From: a virus
DNA length: 64,000 bases
IMG/VR virus record: IMGVR_UViG_3300045996_000592
Location: 62,001 to 126,000 of that record
Direction: 5' to 3' (one strand)
The translations under genes and the position numbers were made by a program. Below, piece after piece: positions 1 to 9,440 of the stretch (the stretch's first letter is position 1; every line of letters starts with the position of its first letter). The notes under the pieces are model-generated. The model had not been told where the DNA came from, did no database searches, and saw only the letters and a list, made by a program, of their open reading frames with translations.

Positions 1-3000
1 AAACCACCTTACCCCCGGGGAGCTCAATGGCCATGACATAACGCCCCAGGTTCTTACTCTTGTCATCCAGTTCCGTCAGTTTAGAACGTATAGCCCGGGA
101 ATCCTTTAACCCGGCGTCCGTAATAACCGTTTCCGTAGGTATGGGCCCACCATCCTCGTAACGGGTAGTCCTGCTGACAAAATATTTCTTACCGTTGACC
201 GAGTGATAATTCAGCTCCATCGGGCTCAGGCCTTCCTTCACAAAATCAAATTCTCCGGTAGTAGTAGCAAAACTCATCAGTTCAGACAACTTTTCCCCGG
301 ATAGGACCAGGGACTTCTTATCCTTCATCTCCGCTGCGATCAGTATGCGGAGCTGGTCAGCCTGGATAGCATTATTTACGAACGCCTTATGAAGTTCTAT
401 GGGATTACCCCCCTTTATGTCTGTCTTGAATATCCTGATAAAATCCTTTAGGGTGATATCCCGGGCACTGATCGTCTTACCGTCTATTTTAACCGTATAC
501 AACCCGCCGTAAGTCAGGAACCCGACCGGGGTATCATTACCGTCAAGGTGTATAGCTACATTAAAGGGGTTGGAGTTTGTGAACAGGTAGGGGTTTGACG
601 TCTTCCTGTTGGAGTACTGGGCGCCGTTATTTGGGGTAATCCTCACAGACAATCTGCTGTTCAGTTGGTCCTTTGGTATGGCTACCAGTATGTCACTCAT
701 CTGTTGTTTGGCTGCCTCAGTTAACACCCCCCGTTCTTCCTGTGAGAGCCCTGACCATAAAACGGTGTCAGCCATTTCAGGGATATAAGGGTATATCCTG
801 ACCAGCTCGTGTACACGGGTCAGCTTTAGGTTTTCTTCGGGTTTTTCTACAGGTTCCTCTACGGTCAGTTTTTCTATAGAAGACACCTGCAGTTTATCCT
901 TACTGTTCGACGGGTTGACCAGAGTGAGGTAACTATCCTTTACACCGGATACACGCCACCTGCCTTCGGGGTTGGAAACTGTTTTCTTACCGGTGAGCAC
1001 TTCTCCTACGTGTAACGTCTTACCGTCAAACTCCACTGTATCGCTCTTTATCTTACCCGAGGAATAATCATTTTTGAAGGTGTCCACGGTATAACGCGAA
1101 CCGTCTGCGAACCGAAACTCATTACCGATAACACGGTCTACTGTAACAGTCCGTACTTCCCCTTCGTCATTCTTATAAGTAAACGACTTACCCACATACC
1201 AGTTAATATCCTCCGGGGCTTCTGCAGGAGTAAGCTCTTCTTCAGGCGACGCCTCGTCAGTGATGATCTCTGTGGCGAGTTCTTCCTTGACCTCTTCTAC
1301 ACCGGCCTCTTTCATCATCTCCTCTATCCTGGCCTGCAGAAGATTACGGGCCGCCTCTTCCAGCGCCTCTGCTACTTTATTATGAACCTTAATAAACTCC
1401 ACCGGGTTTACCAGTGTGTTATACGCCTGTATGTGCTTACCTGCCTGTTTGTCCAGCTTGATGTAATCCAGCAGTTGGCCCATGGTGTCCTCTACGTCCG
1501 ACTCCGATACGATAGACTTATTGTTATTCTGGGCGTTAACCGAGTTGATATAACCCCTGTAGGAGTTCAGCAGCTTACCCCGGAAGTCGGAGCGGGCCGA
1601 TGTCTCGTCCAGGTCGGTTAGTGGGTTCTCGTGTACTTCCCTGATACGTTCCAGGTTAGCCAGTTGTTCCTTCATCTGATTACGTAATTCAGCAGACTCG
1701 GCTATCCCCTCAAGTGTCTTTATCTCTTTGGTCAGGAGTTTGATCTCTTTTTCCAGCGTATCCAGACTACCAATAATGTCGAACGCCTTGTTTACGGATG
1801 CCCCGATACCCGGCACACGGGCTGCTTCCGACTTCAGCTGGGCGGCCCTTTTAACGGCCTGCTTCATCTTGTAGTCAGAGGTAGCCAGTATCTCGATGGC
1901 CTCATCCAGCGCTCTCTTGGCTACCAGGGCCTTAAAACGATCTGATTCAGGGTCGAGTATTTTCTCACCCTTGTCGTTCGTCAAGTCTTTACCGTCAGCA
2001 TCCTTCATATAAGATGCGGCGTACTGTTCAGGTTTTACCCTGCCAGCGAACCTATCCTTCAGGTCTTCCCATACGGTATAAAAATCTTTTATCTGTGACG
2101 CGAACCCGGTCATGTACTCACGCACCTTCCCCTTACCGGCCTCTGTAAAGTCGATTCCGAACGCCTGCTTGAACTCCTCCTCGGTAAGATGTTCTCCGTA
2201 AGACTCTATTGTATCGAGTACACTGTCGAACATATTCATCTTGATGGCGGTACTGAATAGTTTAGCCGCACCGGTCTCCTTGATGTTGTTGTAGTTGAAC
2301 CTGTCCTGTGACTGCAGGGCCGCTTCCATCCCCTTAGCCGCTTCATCCTGTACTTTCAGGTTAGCGATCGCTGGGTTCAGTATGTTCTTAGGATCTTTAT
2401 AGAAGGCGTTCAGCAGCTCTATGTTCTCCTGTACGTCCTTATCAGCCGCCGTTTTAGCGTCACGGTATCCCTGGTTAAACCGGGAACGGGTAGCGTCATA
2501 TCCCTTCATCAATCCTGTCTGAATAGGGCTCACGAGCTTACCTGTTACCGCGCCCATCAGGAAGGTCTTGAAGCCTTCTTTGGATGCCTGTGCCCCCAGT
2601 CCTTTATCTACCGACTCTTCCCAGCTACCTTTACGGCCATCATACAGATCCGTATAGTAATCGGTAATTGCGGTCTGTGAGGAGTTCTGCAACAGTTCCT
2701 GTACGCCTTCCGCTACTTCCATCTTACCGGCGTGAAGACCGACAGACTTAGCTGCCTCCCAGTAGGCCTTACCGGCACCAAAGTCGTTCTTTATCTGGCG
2801 GAACGCTCCGAGTTTACCGAACCAGTCGGATTTCCTGTAGGCCTGGGTAGCTTCTTTACCTGCTATCTTACCTGAGACCTCAAATGCCTTTTCCTCGGCA
2901 TCTGTAGCCAGTTTCGACAGGGCCTTTTTTGAAGAAGAGAACTTATCCATCAGGTTACCGAACTCTATCCGGTTCATCACCGCCAGGATACCTGTATTCA

Positions 3001-4093
3001 CGATGAAGTTATCTGTGGCGCCGTCCTTGGCCAACCGCTCTATGCGGTTAAGGTCTTCCCCAATAGGGTCTGTACCGTGAGTGCTGACGTACTTCTCGTA
3101 GAGATTATTGTATAATGTTCCGTAGGTCTGTGCTGCCTCCATCCGGGCCTCGGTAGCTGCCGCGTTGAACTCGGATAACCCCCGCTTGATACCACCTGTA
3201 CCGATCCACGCCAGCTGTGCGAAGTTATGTCCTTCTTCTGCTGCCCTGGCTATATCAGCACCGGTTTCCGCCAGTGGTACGAACTTCTTGGTAGCATTCC
3301 ATAAGGTATTCACGAACCGGTCTGACTTCCAGACACTATTCAACCTCTGCATATCACGGGTTATCTCCGAAACTGTAGCCGCACCTTCACCGATTTTTGT
3401 CAACCTTGCGGCGGACAACCCGAGTTTGACGGGACTAAGCGCCCCGGCAATACCGGCGGTCATTAAGCTCTCCATCAGGAACTGGGCGCCGGCGCCGAAC
3501 GCAAACCCGGACTGCTGCACAAGGCTACCAAAGAACTCCCTGTTGAATATACCATCATGTCCTTCCTTGGTCTCGAAGATGGCATACTTATTCATGATTT
3601 CTTCTTGATCCTTTTGGAGGTCATAGAGTTCCTCTGCAGAACCTGTCAGTTTAGAAGCGTCCCAGCTGAACAGGGCGTTGGCCATATGGCCCCATCCTTT
3701 CCAGCCTTCCCAGAAGGTCTGTGAGCCAAGTTTCCACCCACCGCCAAGCGCGTTACCCATGACGTCACCCCAGGTCTGGGCCTGGCCATAACGCTCTTCA
3801 CTATTAACACCTGGGTCCATACCATAAGTCTTATAGTAGTCGCTACCCATATACCGCTCAGCCCTGATCTTATCCTTGTCATAGAACTCTGACTGACTGG
3901 CAGCCTCAGCTGTAGGGGTACGTAAAAAATTCCTGAACTCACCGTATACGTCAGTGTTACCACCCCGATTAACAGGGAGCAACGGGGTGTCATGTACCTC
4001 CGGTAACATCAGGTCAGATAATGCCGGAGCTTTAGATGTAGACAGAAATTCTGCGGGCTCGTTCTGGTTTATGAGTTCTTGAGAAAAATCCAT
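1..4093 (-). CDS. Very large virion (cargo/ejection-type) protein, 3' end outside window
   Basis: The reading frame is open from an ATG at 4093 to the left edge (about 1364 codons), and its ATG overlaps the TAA of the upstream 975-aa gene (TAATG). The visible part begins MDFSQELINQ. It has hydrophobic, glycine-rich helical stretches around residues 185-240 and again around 510-530, a long charged coiled-coil zone around 740-830, an acidic linker (EEVKEELATEII...), and a beta-rich module with WYVGKSFTYKNDEGEV near residue 960. No catalytic motif was recognised. Very large helical proteins at the end of the tail operon, after the muzzle gene, are the virion cargo proteins of crAss-like phages, and they usually precede a giant virion RNA polymerase. 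That role is inferred from position and composition only. Confidence 0.7.
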   Translation of the reverse strand, partial: MDFSQELINQNEPAEFLSTSKAPALSDLMLPEVHDTPLLPVNRGGNTDVYGEFRNFLRTPTAEAASQSEFYDKDKIRAERYMGSDYYKTYGMDPGVNSEERYGQAQTWGDVMGNALGGGWKLGSQTFWEGWKGWGHMANALFSWDASKLTGSAEELYDLQKDQEEIMNKYAIFETKEGHDGIFNREFFGSLVQQSGFAFGAGAQFLMESLMTAGIAGALSPVKLGLSAARLTKIGEGAATVSEITRDMQRLNSVWKSDRFVNTLWNATKKFVPLAETGADIARAAEEGHNFAQLAWIGTGGIKRGLSEFNAAATEARMEAAQTYGTLYNNLYEKYVSTHGTDPIGEDLNRIERLAKDGATDNFIVNTGILAVMNRIEFGNLMDKFSSSKKALSKLATDAEEKAFEVSGKIAGKEATQAYRKSDWFGKLGAFRQIKNDFGAGKAYWEAAKSVGLHAGKMEVAEGVQELLQNSSQTAITDYYTDLYDGRKGSWEESVDKGLGAQASKEGFKTFLMGAVTGKLVSPIQTGLMKGYDATRSRFNQGYRDAKTAADKDVQENIELLNAFYKDPKNILNPAIANLKVQDEAAKGMEAALQSQDRFNYNNIKETGAAKLFSTAIKMNMFDSVLDTIESYGEHLTEEEFKQAFGIDFTEAGKGKVREYMTGFASQIKDFYTVWEDLKDRFAGRVKPEQYAASYMKDADGKDLTNDKGEKILDPESDRFKALVAKRALDEAIEILATSDYKMKQAVKRAAQLKSEAARVPGIGASVNKAFDIIGSLDTLEKEIKLLTKEIKTLEGIAESAELRNQMKEQLANLERIREVHENPLTDLDETSARSDFRGKLLNSYRGYINSVNAQNNNKSIVSESDVEDTMGQLLDYIKLDKQAGKHIQAYNTLVNPVEFIKVHNKVAEALEEAARNLLQARIEEMMKEAGVEEVKEELATEIITDEASPEEELTPAEAPEDINWYVGKSFTYKNDEGEVRTVTVDRVIGNEFRFADGSRYTVDTFKNDYSSGKIKSDTVEFDGKTLHVGEVLTGKKTVSNPEGRWRVSGVKDSYLTLVNPSNSKDKLQVSSIEKLTVEEPVEKPEENLKLTRVHELVRIYPYIPEMADTVLWSGLSQEERGVLTEAAKQQMSDILVAIPKDQLNSRLSVRITPNNGAQYSNRKTSNPYLFTNSNPFNVAIHLDGNDTPVGFLTYGGLYTVKIDGKTISARDITLKDFIRIFKTDIKGGNPIELHKAFVNNAIQADQLRILIAAEMKDKKSLVLSGEKLSELMSFATTTGEFDFVKEGLSPMELNYHSVNGKKYFVSRTTRYEDGGPIPTETVITDAGLKDSRAIRSKLTELDDKSKNLGRYVMAIELPGGKVV

Positions 4094-7020
4094 TAGGACT
4101 TGGTGTTTTTAGTACGTATTTTTTGGTTTTCTATATAGACATTTAGGCCCTGTTGTTTTAACCGGGTTAACCCTTCCCGGATCTGGGATACCTTCTTCCT
4201 TGAGTAGGGAACATATTCCGTATGTGTATCCCAATCCACGGCCCCGGTTTTAGGGTCGATGGTACGGATACGGGTTACTACGTTAACCCCGTCCCCCTGT
4301 GGGTGCATCTCCCAGTCAAGGCCCGCGGCCTTATCGACAGGCGAGGCATATTCTGATTCCCGTAAGAACTCCTTCTCCGTCTTCTGCGGCAGTTTTGATA
4401 AAACAGCAGTCATCCCGGATTTAGGGTTGAGTTCGATAAAGTAGCGGTTCATTAACCCCTTGATCACCTCTTTATCAACCTTGTTGTTACCTGTAGTGTT
4501 TATCCCTACCTCAAGAACGGGGTTACCGGTGAACCCTGCGAGATCGTAGTTGAAGTTATCCCCGAGGTACGTAGTAGCATCTTCCCGGCTAACTATGTTT
4601 CTGATCTGTTCTTCCACGGCCGGGTCTTTTACGAGGTTGTGGTTCTCATCGTATACCGCGATTTTATTATCGGGTAAAAGAGCGTCCCTGATGAACTGTT
4701 TATTATTAGACTCATCTCCGGTCATATTATAGGTGTACCTCTTTCCGATCTCGGCTGTCTGATTTTTAAAGAAAGAGAGATTAGGGATGATGTTTTCATT
4801 AATAGTCTCCATCTCAGCCTTCATCTCTCCCTGTTTTCCAAATAAGGCAGTAACAGTACCGGCAGCCGGTTTGTCGGGAGTAACCCTGAGCCCAACACCT
4901 GTGATGTATTTATCCAGCTCCCTTCTCAATTGTAACTCAGCATCACTATTTATCTGGAGCGACTGAAACCAACTTTCGGGAGTTCTCTTCTTATCGCCTA
5001 CCTGTAAAAGATCTTTACTGTTCACGATATCCCAGAACCGCCCCTCTCTCCATAACCTGGCCGCCTCAAGAGGTGTGATCTCTGTGTTATCTTTTAAGAC
5101 GATTTTTGGAAAATAATGAGCCATTTGTTCTGCACCTATAAGAGACACTTTACCATCCTTCACACTGATCGAGTATTTATATTTTCCCGGGTTACTACCG
5201 AGCTCCTTCTGTAGTTTCTCGTTACGCTCCTGTTCATCTTTCAGGTACTCATTCCTTATCCTCTTGATATCATCGTATTGTTTATTCAGCTGTTTAGCCT
5301 CCTCCAGTGAGGAACCAGTGGCTACCTGTATCTTACCGCTCAGTGTTGATGCGGAGTATTCTATAAGAAGGTCCGTCACTTCATCGAACGTCTTGGGCGT
5401 CTTACCTGTTTTAGCTGTCAGCGTCTTCACCACCTTGTAATAGTTCGCCAACTTGGGATCTTTAGTGTTTAATGCTTCCCCGGCCGCCTGACGGGTGAGG
5501 ACATCATTAAAGTCCATAATGGCTTTGGGGTCAGCCGATAGTTCCGGTGAGTACATCAGTGTTTTCATGGCTAATCCTCCCGAGTCATCCAACCCGGTCC
5601 CGTAAAGACCATTGATTATAGTATTCTTTTGTTTTTCCTTATACGCTATATAACGATCCGCAACCGGTACTACGTTAGCCAGCTCCGAGGTAGAAGAGTT
5701 CGGTATGCCGGCGGGACCGAACATAGTTGGGTATTTTAACTGTAACTCCTTCAGTTTGATCTCCCGGTCTGTTGCGTTACCCGCCAACAAACTCCTCCGG
5801 TACGTTTGTTCGTGATCCTCTTTTATCTGGTCAAACTTAAATTTACTCAGGGCGAGGTTATGATCCTGCGTCCTAAAAAAGGCGTCATCTGTCTTATATT
5901 CTACACTTGAGTTCTGGTTGGCGTACTTGTTTGCGTAGGCCTGCACATCATTCATCCGGATAGACCTGGCGTAATGATTACCGAGGCTACCGGCCATACT
6001 TTCGACAGTCTTAGGGTCATCTATGTCGATCAGATCCTTTTTAGCCTGTTTAACATGGGAGTCCGCTACTAAGAGTTTACTCTCCAGCCCGGCGAGAAGT
6101 CTTTTCTGGTCTTCTGAAAGACCGTTCTTACCTGCTTCCTTCTGAAGCATACCTATCTTTCCCTTTATCTCATCGTATTCGGCGTTAGCTGCGGTAACGT
6201 ACCCGTCATAGTGCGCTTTAAGTTCCGGGATAAGTTCCTGGGCCAGGAACTGCCGGGCCTGTTGTTCCGTAGCACCCGGGTGATCACGAAGGTACCCCTC
6301 TATCCGGTCAGCCTCCTGGTTCTTACCCAGGACCGAATACTGAGGTGTATATTGGGAACCTATCTGACCAGCAACCATAGTACGCCAACCACCGGCAGAC
6401 TCGGGCCCGTTAGTGTAATGAATAATTCTACCATCCCCTGTGACCTTATCCCAACTGATCTCCGGTTCTTCTTCAGAGTACCAGGTGTGAAGGTCTTTAT
6501 CTATCCTTCGAAATGGGGTCCACTCGGGAACAGTAATATTTTTAAGGTCTTCCGGCCGGGAGGTCTTCATCCTGTTATAAGCCCGCTGGAGAGGATATAA
6601 GGAACGCTCGTCATATGTGTCCTTGATGTCTTCATCCTGGCTATCCCTGGCTGCATAGGCTTTCTGTATCTTCGAGGTATAGTCCTTAGTAAGCTGGACG
6701 TCGGTCAGGATATTATCATCCGACCAGAACGGCGCGAATGCTCCCTGAGCCTTCTGTATCACGTCAGGTTTACCAATGTCAGATCTACTAATATCTTTTA
6801 ATGATTCCTTCGCCCTTTTGACATATTCAGCGCGGGCTATCTGATTATAGGGGTTAGTAAGTTGCGCGTTCAGTATAGATGACGCAGAAGACCTCAGCTG
6901 GTCTAACCCGGACTGGAACTGGTCGTTAGCCCGAAGGACTTGCCCCTGAAGGAAAGAATAATCAGGTTGGTAGGCTTCTACAGTAAATCTGTCTTGACCA
7001 CTTGGGAGGTAGTTACTCAT
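4093..7020 (-). CDS. Large helical virion protein, candidate cargo/ejection protein (975 aa)
   Basis: A long, mostly helical protein rich in Lys, Glu and Gln, with coiled-coil segments (residues about 270-330 and 570-620) and no signal peptide or membrane helix. It begins MSNYLPSGQDRFTVEAYQPD; this N-terminus, with a Tyr/Pro-rich 'sits on tail' look, is shared in style with other phage proteins that follow the muzzle gene. It has its own promoter (TTTG-N20-TAGGTTAT, 7045-7076) and a strong hairpin just upstream, and its stop overlaps the start of the giant downstream gene. Known crAss-like phages carry large cargo proteins at this place that enter the cell with the DNA. Assignment to that class is inference from context; no enzyme motif was seen. 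Confidence 0.7.
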   Translation of the reverse strand: MSNYLPSGQDRFTVEAYQPDYSFLQGQVLRANDQFQSGLDQLRSSASSILNAQLTNPYNQIARAEYVKRAKESLKDISRSDIGKPDVIQKAQGAFAPFWSDDNILTDVQLTKDYTSKIQKAYAARDSQDEDIKDTYDERSLYPLQRAYNRMKTSRPEDLKNITVPEWTPFRRIDKDLHTWYSEEEPEISWDKVTGDGRIIHYTNGPESAGGWRTMVAGQIGSQYTPQYSVLGKNQEADRIEGYLRDHPGATEQQARQFLAQELIPELKAHYDGYVTAANAEYDEIKGKIGMLQKEAGKNGLSEDQKRLLAGLESKLLVADSHVKQAKKDLIDIDDPKTVESMAGSLGNHYARSIRMNDVQAYANKYANQNSSVEYKTDDAFFRTQDHNLALSKFKFDQIKEDHEQTYRRSLLAGNATDREIKLKELQLKYPTMFGPAGIPNSSTSELANVVPVADRYIAYKEKQKNTIINGLYGTGLDDSGGLAMKTLMYSPELSADPKAIMDFNDVLTRQAAGEALNTKDPKLANYYKVVKTLTAKTGKTPKTFDEVTDLLIEYSASTLSGKIQVATGSSLEEAKQLNKQYDDIKRIRNEYLKDEQERNEKLQKELGSNPGKYKYSISVKDGKVSLIGAEQMAHYFPKIVLKDNTEITPLEAARLWREGRFWDIVNSKDLLQVGDKKRTPESWFQSLQINSDAELQLRRELDKYITGVGLRVTPDKPAAGTVTALFGKQGEMKAEMETINENIIPNLSFFKNQTAEIGKRYTYNMTGDESNNKQFIRDALLPDNKIAVYDENHNLVKDPAVEEQIRNIVSREDATTYLGDNFNYDLAGFTGNPVLEVGINTTGNNKVDKEVIKGLMNRYFIELNPKSGMTAVLSKLPQKTEKEFLRESEYASPVDKAAGLDWEMHPQGDGVNVVTRIRTIDPKTGAVDWDTHTEYVPYSRKKVSQIREGLTRLKQQGLNVYIENQKIRTKNTKS

Positions 7021-7044
7021 GATAGGGTAGGGTCTTATAATAAT

Positions 7045-7076
7045 ATAACCTAAACTACCTTAATTTACAAGTCAAA
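7045..7076 (-). promoter_or_regulatory. Bacteroidota-type promoter for the 975-aa cargo gene
   Basis: On the minus strand TTTG (7073-7076) is followed after 20 nt by TAGGTTAT (7045-7052), matching the set TTTG-N19/20-TAnnTTA[T/G] found many times in this window. The start codon lies 25 nt downstream. The two boxes lie within a long inverted repeat (7046-7094), so promoter and hairpin overlap. Confidence 0.7.
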
Positions 7077-7094
7077 CTAAGGTGGTTTAGGTTA
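7046..7094. repeat. 17-bp inverted repeat overlapping a promoter
   Basis: Left arm 7046-7062 (taacctaaactacctta) and right arm 7078-7094 (taaggtggtttaggtta) are complementary except for one position, with a 15-nt loop. It lies between the 586-aa gene (ends 7130) and the 975-aa gene (starts 7020). There is no long T-run after it on the minus strand, so it is as likely an operator or a processing/attenuation hairpin as a terminator. Confidence 0.75.
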
Positions 7095-7129
7095 CCTAAG
7101 ATAACAAAAACGGAGGATACAAAAAAGGA

Positions 7130-8890
7130 CTATCTGGCCGCCTTCTTTATTTTCTTCTGGGTGGTTACACCCTTGGTAGGATCGTAAGTAGTTGTCTCGT
7201 AACCGACGTCCTGACGGGCGAATTTCATGGCTTCCCCGGCATCTAACCCCTTACCCACATAATAGGCGAACCTGTCCTCGAGAGAAGGAGCAGAAGACCC
7301 CTGCCCCGGTAATGTCTGGGTGAACACCATCTCCGGAGTAACACCCTGTTTGAGGTACGGATTACCGTTATTGGTCACACCGATCCACGGGTTAGTCTGG
7401 TTCATCCAGTTGTAGTGTTTCTGCTCATCCGAGGCGGCGTTACGCAAACGGGCGTCCTCAGCCATGTAGTCACGGAAGGAGTTATTCTTATTCTGCTGGA
7501 AAGTAGCCATCTGGTCGTTATATACCTGGGCGTTCTGGGTGTTCAGCATGGCCTGTTTGTTGGCGGTCTCTGCGTGAGCCTGCGCCTCCTGGTTAGCTAC
7601 TCCTACGTTCAGGTTGTTGTACTTACCGAAAATATCCCCGACAGCCGGCAGCGCGTTACCCCATACAGAGGACAGGACAGAAGCAGCGGACTGTGGAGAA
7701 CCGAACTGGGCAGCCTGGTACGCCTGTGTGTTAGCAGTCTCAGCCACTTTAGCCAGCTCACGGGTAGGGTCAAAGTAGGTGAAGTCGGGAGCGGTCAGGT
7801 TGGTTACTGCTCTTACTGGTCCGTAGTTGTTAACGGGGGCGCCAGCGAGGTGTGCTATATAGCTGGCCATGGCTTCCTTACTCCACCCCTTACCCTGAGC
7901 CGGGGAAGTCTTTTCCGTCTTGGTTTTACCTTTAGACCCTTTTTCCTTAACTTCCATTTCCGAGGCAACTGCAGGGCTACCTGCATAAGGAACCATTTGA
8001 GTATATGCCACATTCGGGTCTACTGCTGCAGGAACGGTAGCCAGGTCTTCTTCGAGGTTCGGGGTAGACGGATGATACTGGGGGCTTGCAGGAAGGAAGG
8101 AACGTGCAGCCCACCTGCTCATATCAGGAAGTTCCTCTGGGGTAAGATTCTGGTCAAACCGGAACTCTCCTGTAGGGGCCTGCGGTGCCTTTACTATCCT
8201 CACCTTTTTAGTGTCTGTCTTATCAGAAGGTACTAGGCGAGGACCGTAAGGGGTCATAATTAGCTTATCCTTTGACGGTGCCCCTCCATTCTTAAAATAC
8301 CCGCCGTACTTGGCCTGTACTTCACCTGTGGCATTCACGCCGATCTGGGGTAATCCGTTGGGTAGCCCCTTCATGGCCTCTGTTATAGTAGCCAGTTGAG
8401 TCAGTTTCTCCAACCCGTTCTGATAGTTCATCTCTGCGGTCTTCTTGGCTGTCGGGTCAGCGTTTTCATCACCCATAACTGCCTTATATTCGTTCATCTT
8501 GTACTGCTTCGAGATATCAGCAGGCGTCATGGGTTTCGTTTTACCGAACAACGCCAGTAACTCAGGGTCTTTTATCTTCATCTTCTTGGTCTGAGGGAAG
8601 ATATATCCTGACATATTTCCGGCCGTACCACCTTCTGAGTGGGGTTTACCGCCGAAAGTAAAGAGATTTCCATCATCGCTTAAGAGTGTTTCATGACGTT
8701 CCGCCTCATAATTCTGCTCTTCTGTACTCACTGGCTGTAACGTAAAGTTCACCCCATAAGGGTTGTTATCCGTTCTTGGAGCGAAATCAGGACGGGTATC
8801 CAGTGAATAGGTCTGGGTAGACGGATTATAGACTTGGCCCCCGTACTTTAGTTCTGGAATACCGGTTATTTTTATCTTCTTCTTAGACAT
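7130..8890 (-). CDS. Virion tail/cargo-region protein with KYGG and HSEGGT motifs (586 aa)
   Basis: The protein starts in a basic segment (MSKKKIKITG) followed by PELKYGGQVYNPST. Near residue 80 it carries FTFGGKPHSEGGTAGN, a Gly/His motif (FxGxxHxxGG) that I recognise from tail-region proteins of Bacteroidota phages. The middle is Pro/Thr-rich and disordered; the C-terminal third is alpha-helical and Gln/Ala/Asn-rich (residues 400-530). KYGG recurs (residues 15 and 198), as it does in the 422-aa neighbour, suggesting a shared assembly or docking motif. It lies 3 nt after the CHAP peptidase gene, so it is probably co-transcribed with it. It is probably a structural or ejected tail component; no enzymatic domain was seen. 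Confidence 0.7.
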   Translation of the reverse strand: MSKKKIKITGIPELKYGGQVYNPSTQTYSLDTRPDFAPRTDNNPYGVNFTLQPVSTEEQNYEAERHETLLSDDGNLFTFGGKPHSEGGTAGNMSGYIFPQTKKMKIKDPELLALFGKTKPMTPADISKQYKMNEYKAVMGDENADPTAKKTAEMNYQNGLEKLTQLATITEAMKGLPNGLPQIGVNATGEVQAKYGGYFKNGGAPSKDKLIMTPYGPRLVPSDKTDTKKVRIVKAPQAPTGEFRFDQNLTPEELPDMSRWAARSFLPASPQYHPSTPNLEEDLATVPAAVDPNVAYTQMVPYAGSPAVASEMEVKEKGSKGKTKTEKTSPAQGKGWSKEAMASYIAHLAGAPVNNYGPVRAVTNLTAPDFTYFDPTRELAKVAETANTQAYQAAQFGSPQSAASVLSSVWGNALPAVGDIFGKYNNLNVGVANQEAQAHAETANKQAMLNTQNAQVYNDQMATFQQNKNNSFRDYMAEDARLRNAASDEQKHYNWMNQTNPWIGVTNNGNPYLKQGVTPEMVFTQTLPGQGSSAPSLEDRFAYYVGKGLDAGEAMKFARQDVGYETTTYDPTKGVTTQKKIKKAAR

Positions 8891-8893
8891 AGG

Positions 8894-9421
8894 TTAGTAT
8901 TTTATAAAACCGATCAACTTAGGGTCAGACATTTTCCTTACACGACGACACACTTCATACCCATCGCGAGAGGATTCATCGTTCGTATTACCTTCTATTG
9001 TATATATATTATCTCCCTCCATTCGCTCTACGACACCGATATGTCCCGTAGTAGAAGAGTATTTCATTACGAACTCGGAGCCCGGTGTAATGGCCACCTG
9101 GTTTTTCATTACCTGCTCCTTGGTCACCTTCTTGGTTTTATCGGTCCGGTTCCAGCGGTCAAGTACACCACCGGTCTTAACTACCGGGTTAGTTACCCCG
9201 AGTTGTTTGGAAGCCTGTAAATAACACCAATACGTAAAGGCTGCACACCAGGCGTAACCCCCCTTACTACCGAGGCCGACAGCTTCCTGATACTTTATAG
9301 AGTCTCCTTTATTAGTGTGCGCCTTATCCTCGGTCACTCCAAGTTGGGTGATAGCTATTTCGAGAGCTGTTTGGGATAATGTTTTCTTGCCGGCATTACT
9401 GAGTATTGCTGCTGGGTTCAT
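8894..9421 (-). CDS. CHAP-like peptidoglycan hydrolase, virion-associated or lytic (175 aa)
   Basis: The fold signature is of a CHAP/NlpC-P60 cysteine amidase-endopeptidase: catalytic Cys59 in GYAWCAAFTYW, His127 in TTGHIGVVERM and a third polar residue at Glu143/Asn145 in YTIEGNTN. Such enzymes cut peptide or amide bonds in the cell wall. There is no signal peptide. The gene sits between two tail/cargo-region genes with 3-nt and about 20-nt gaps, which argues for a virion-associated wall-opening enzyme used at DNA entry, although a role in lysis cannot be excluded because no other endolysin is visible in the window. The start at 9421 follows AATAACCCTATCTTATG, a leader type common in this genome. 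Confidence 0.85.
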   Translation of the reverse strand: MNPAAILSNAGKKTLSQTALEIAITQLGVTEDKAHTNKGDSIKYQEAVGLGSKGGYAWCAAFTYWCYLQASKQLGVTNPVVKTGGVLDRWNRTDKTKKVTKEQVMKNQVAITPGSEFVMKYSSTTGHIGVVERMEGDNIYTIEGNTNDESSRDGYEVCRRVRKMSDPKLIGFIKY

Positions 9422-9440
9422 AAGATAGGGTTATTTTGGT

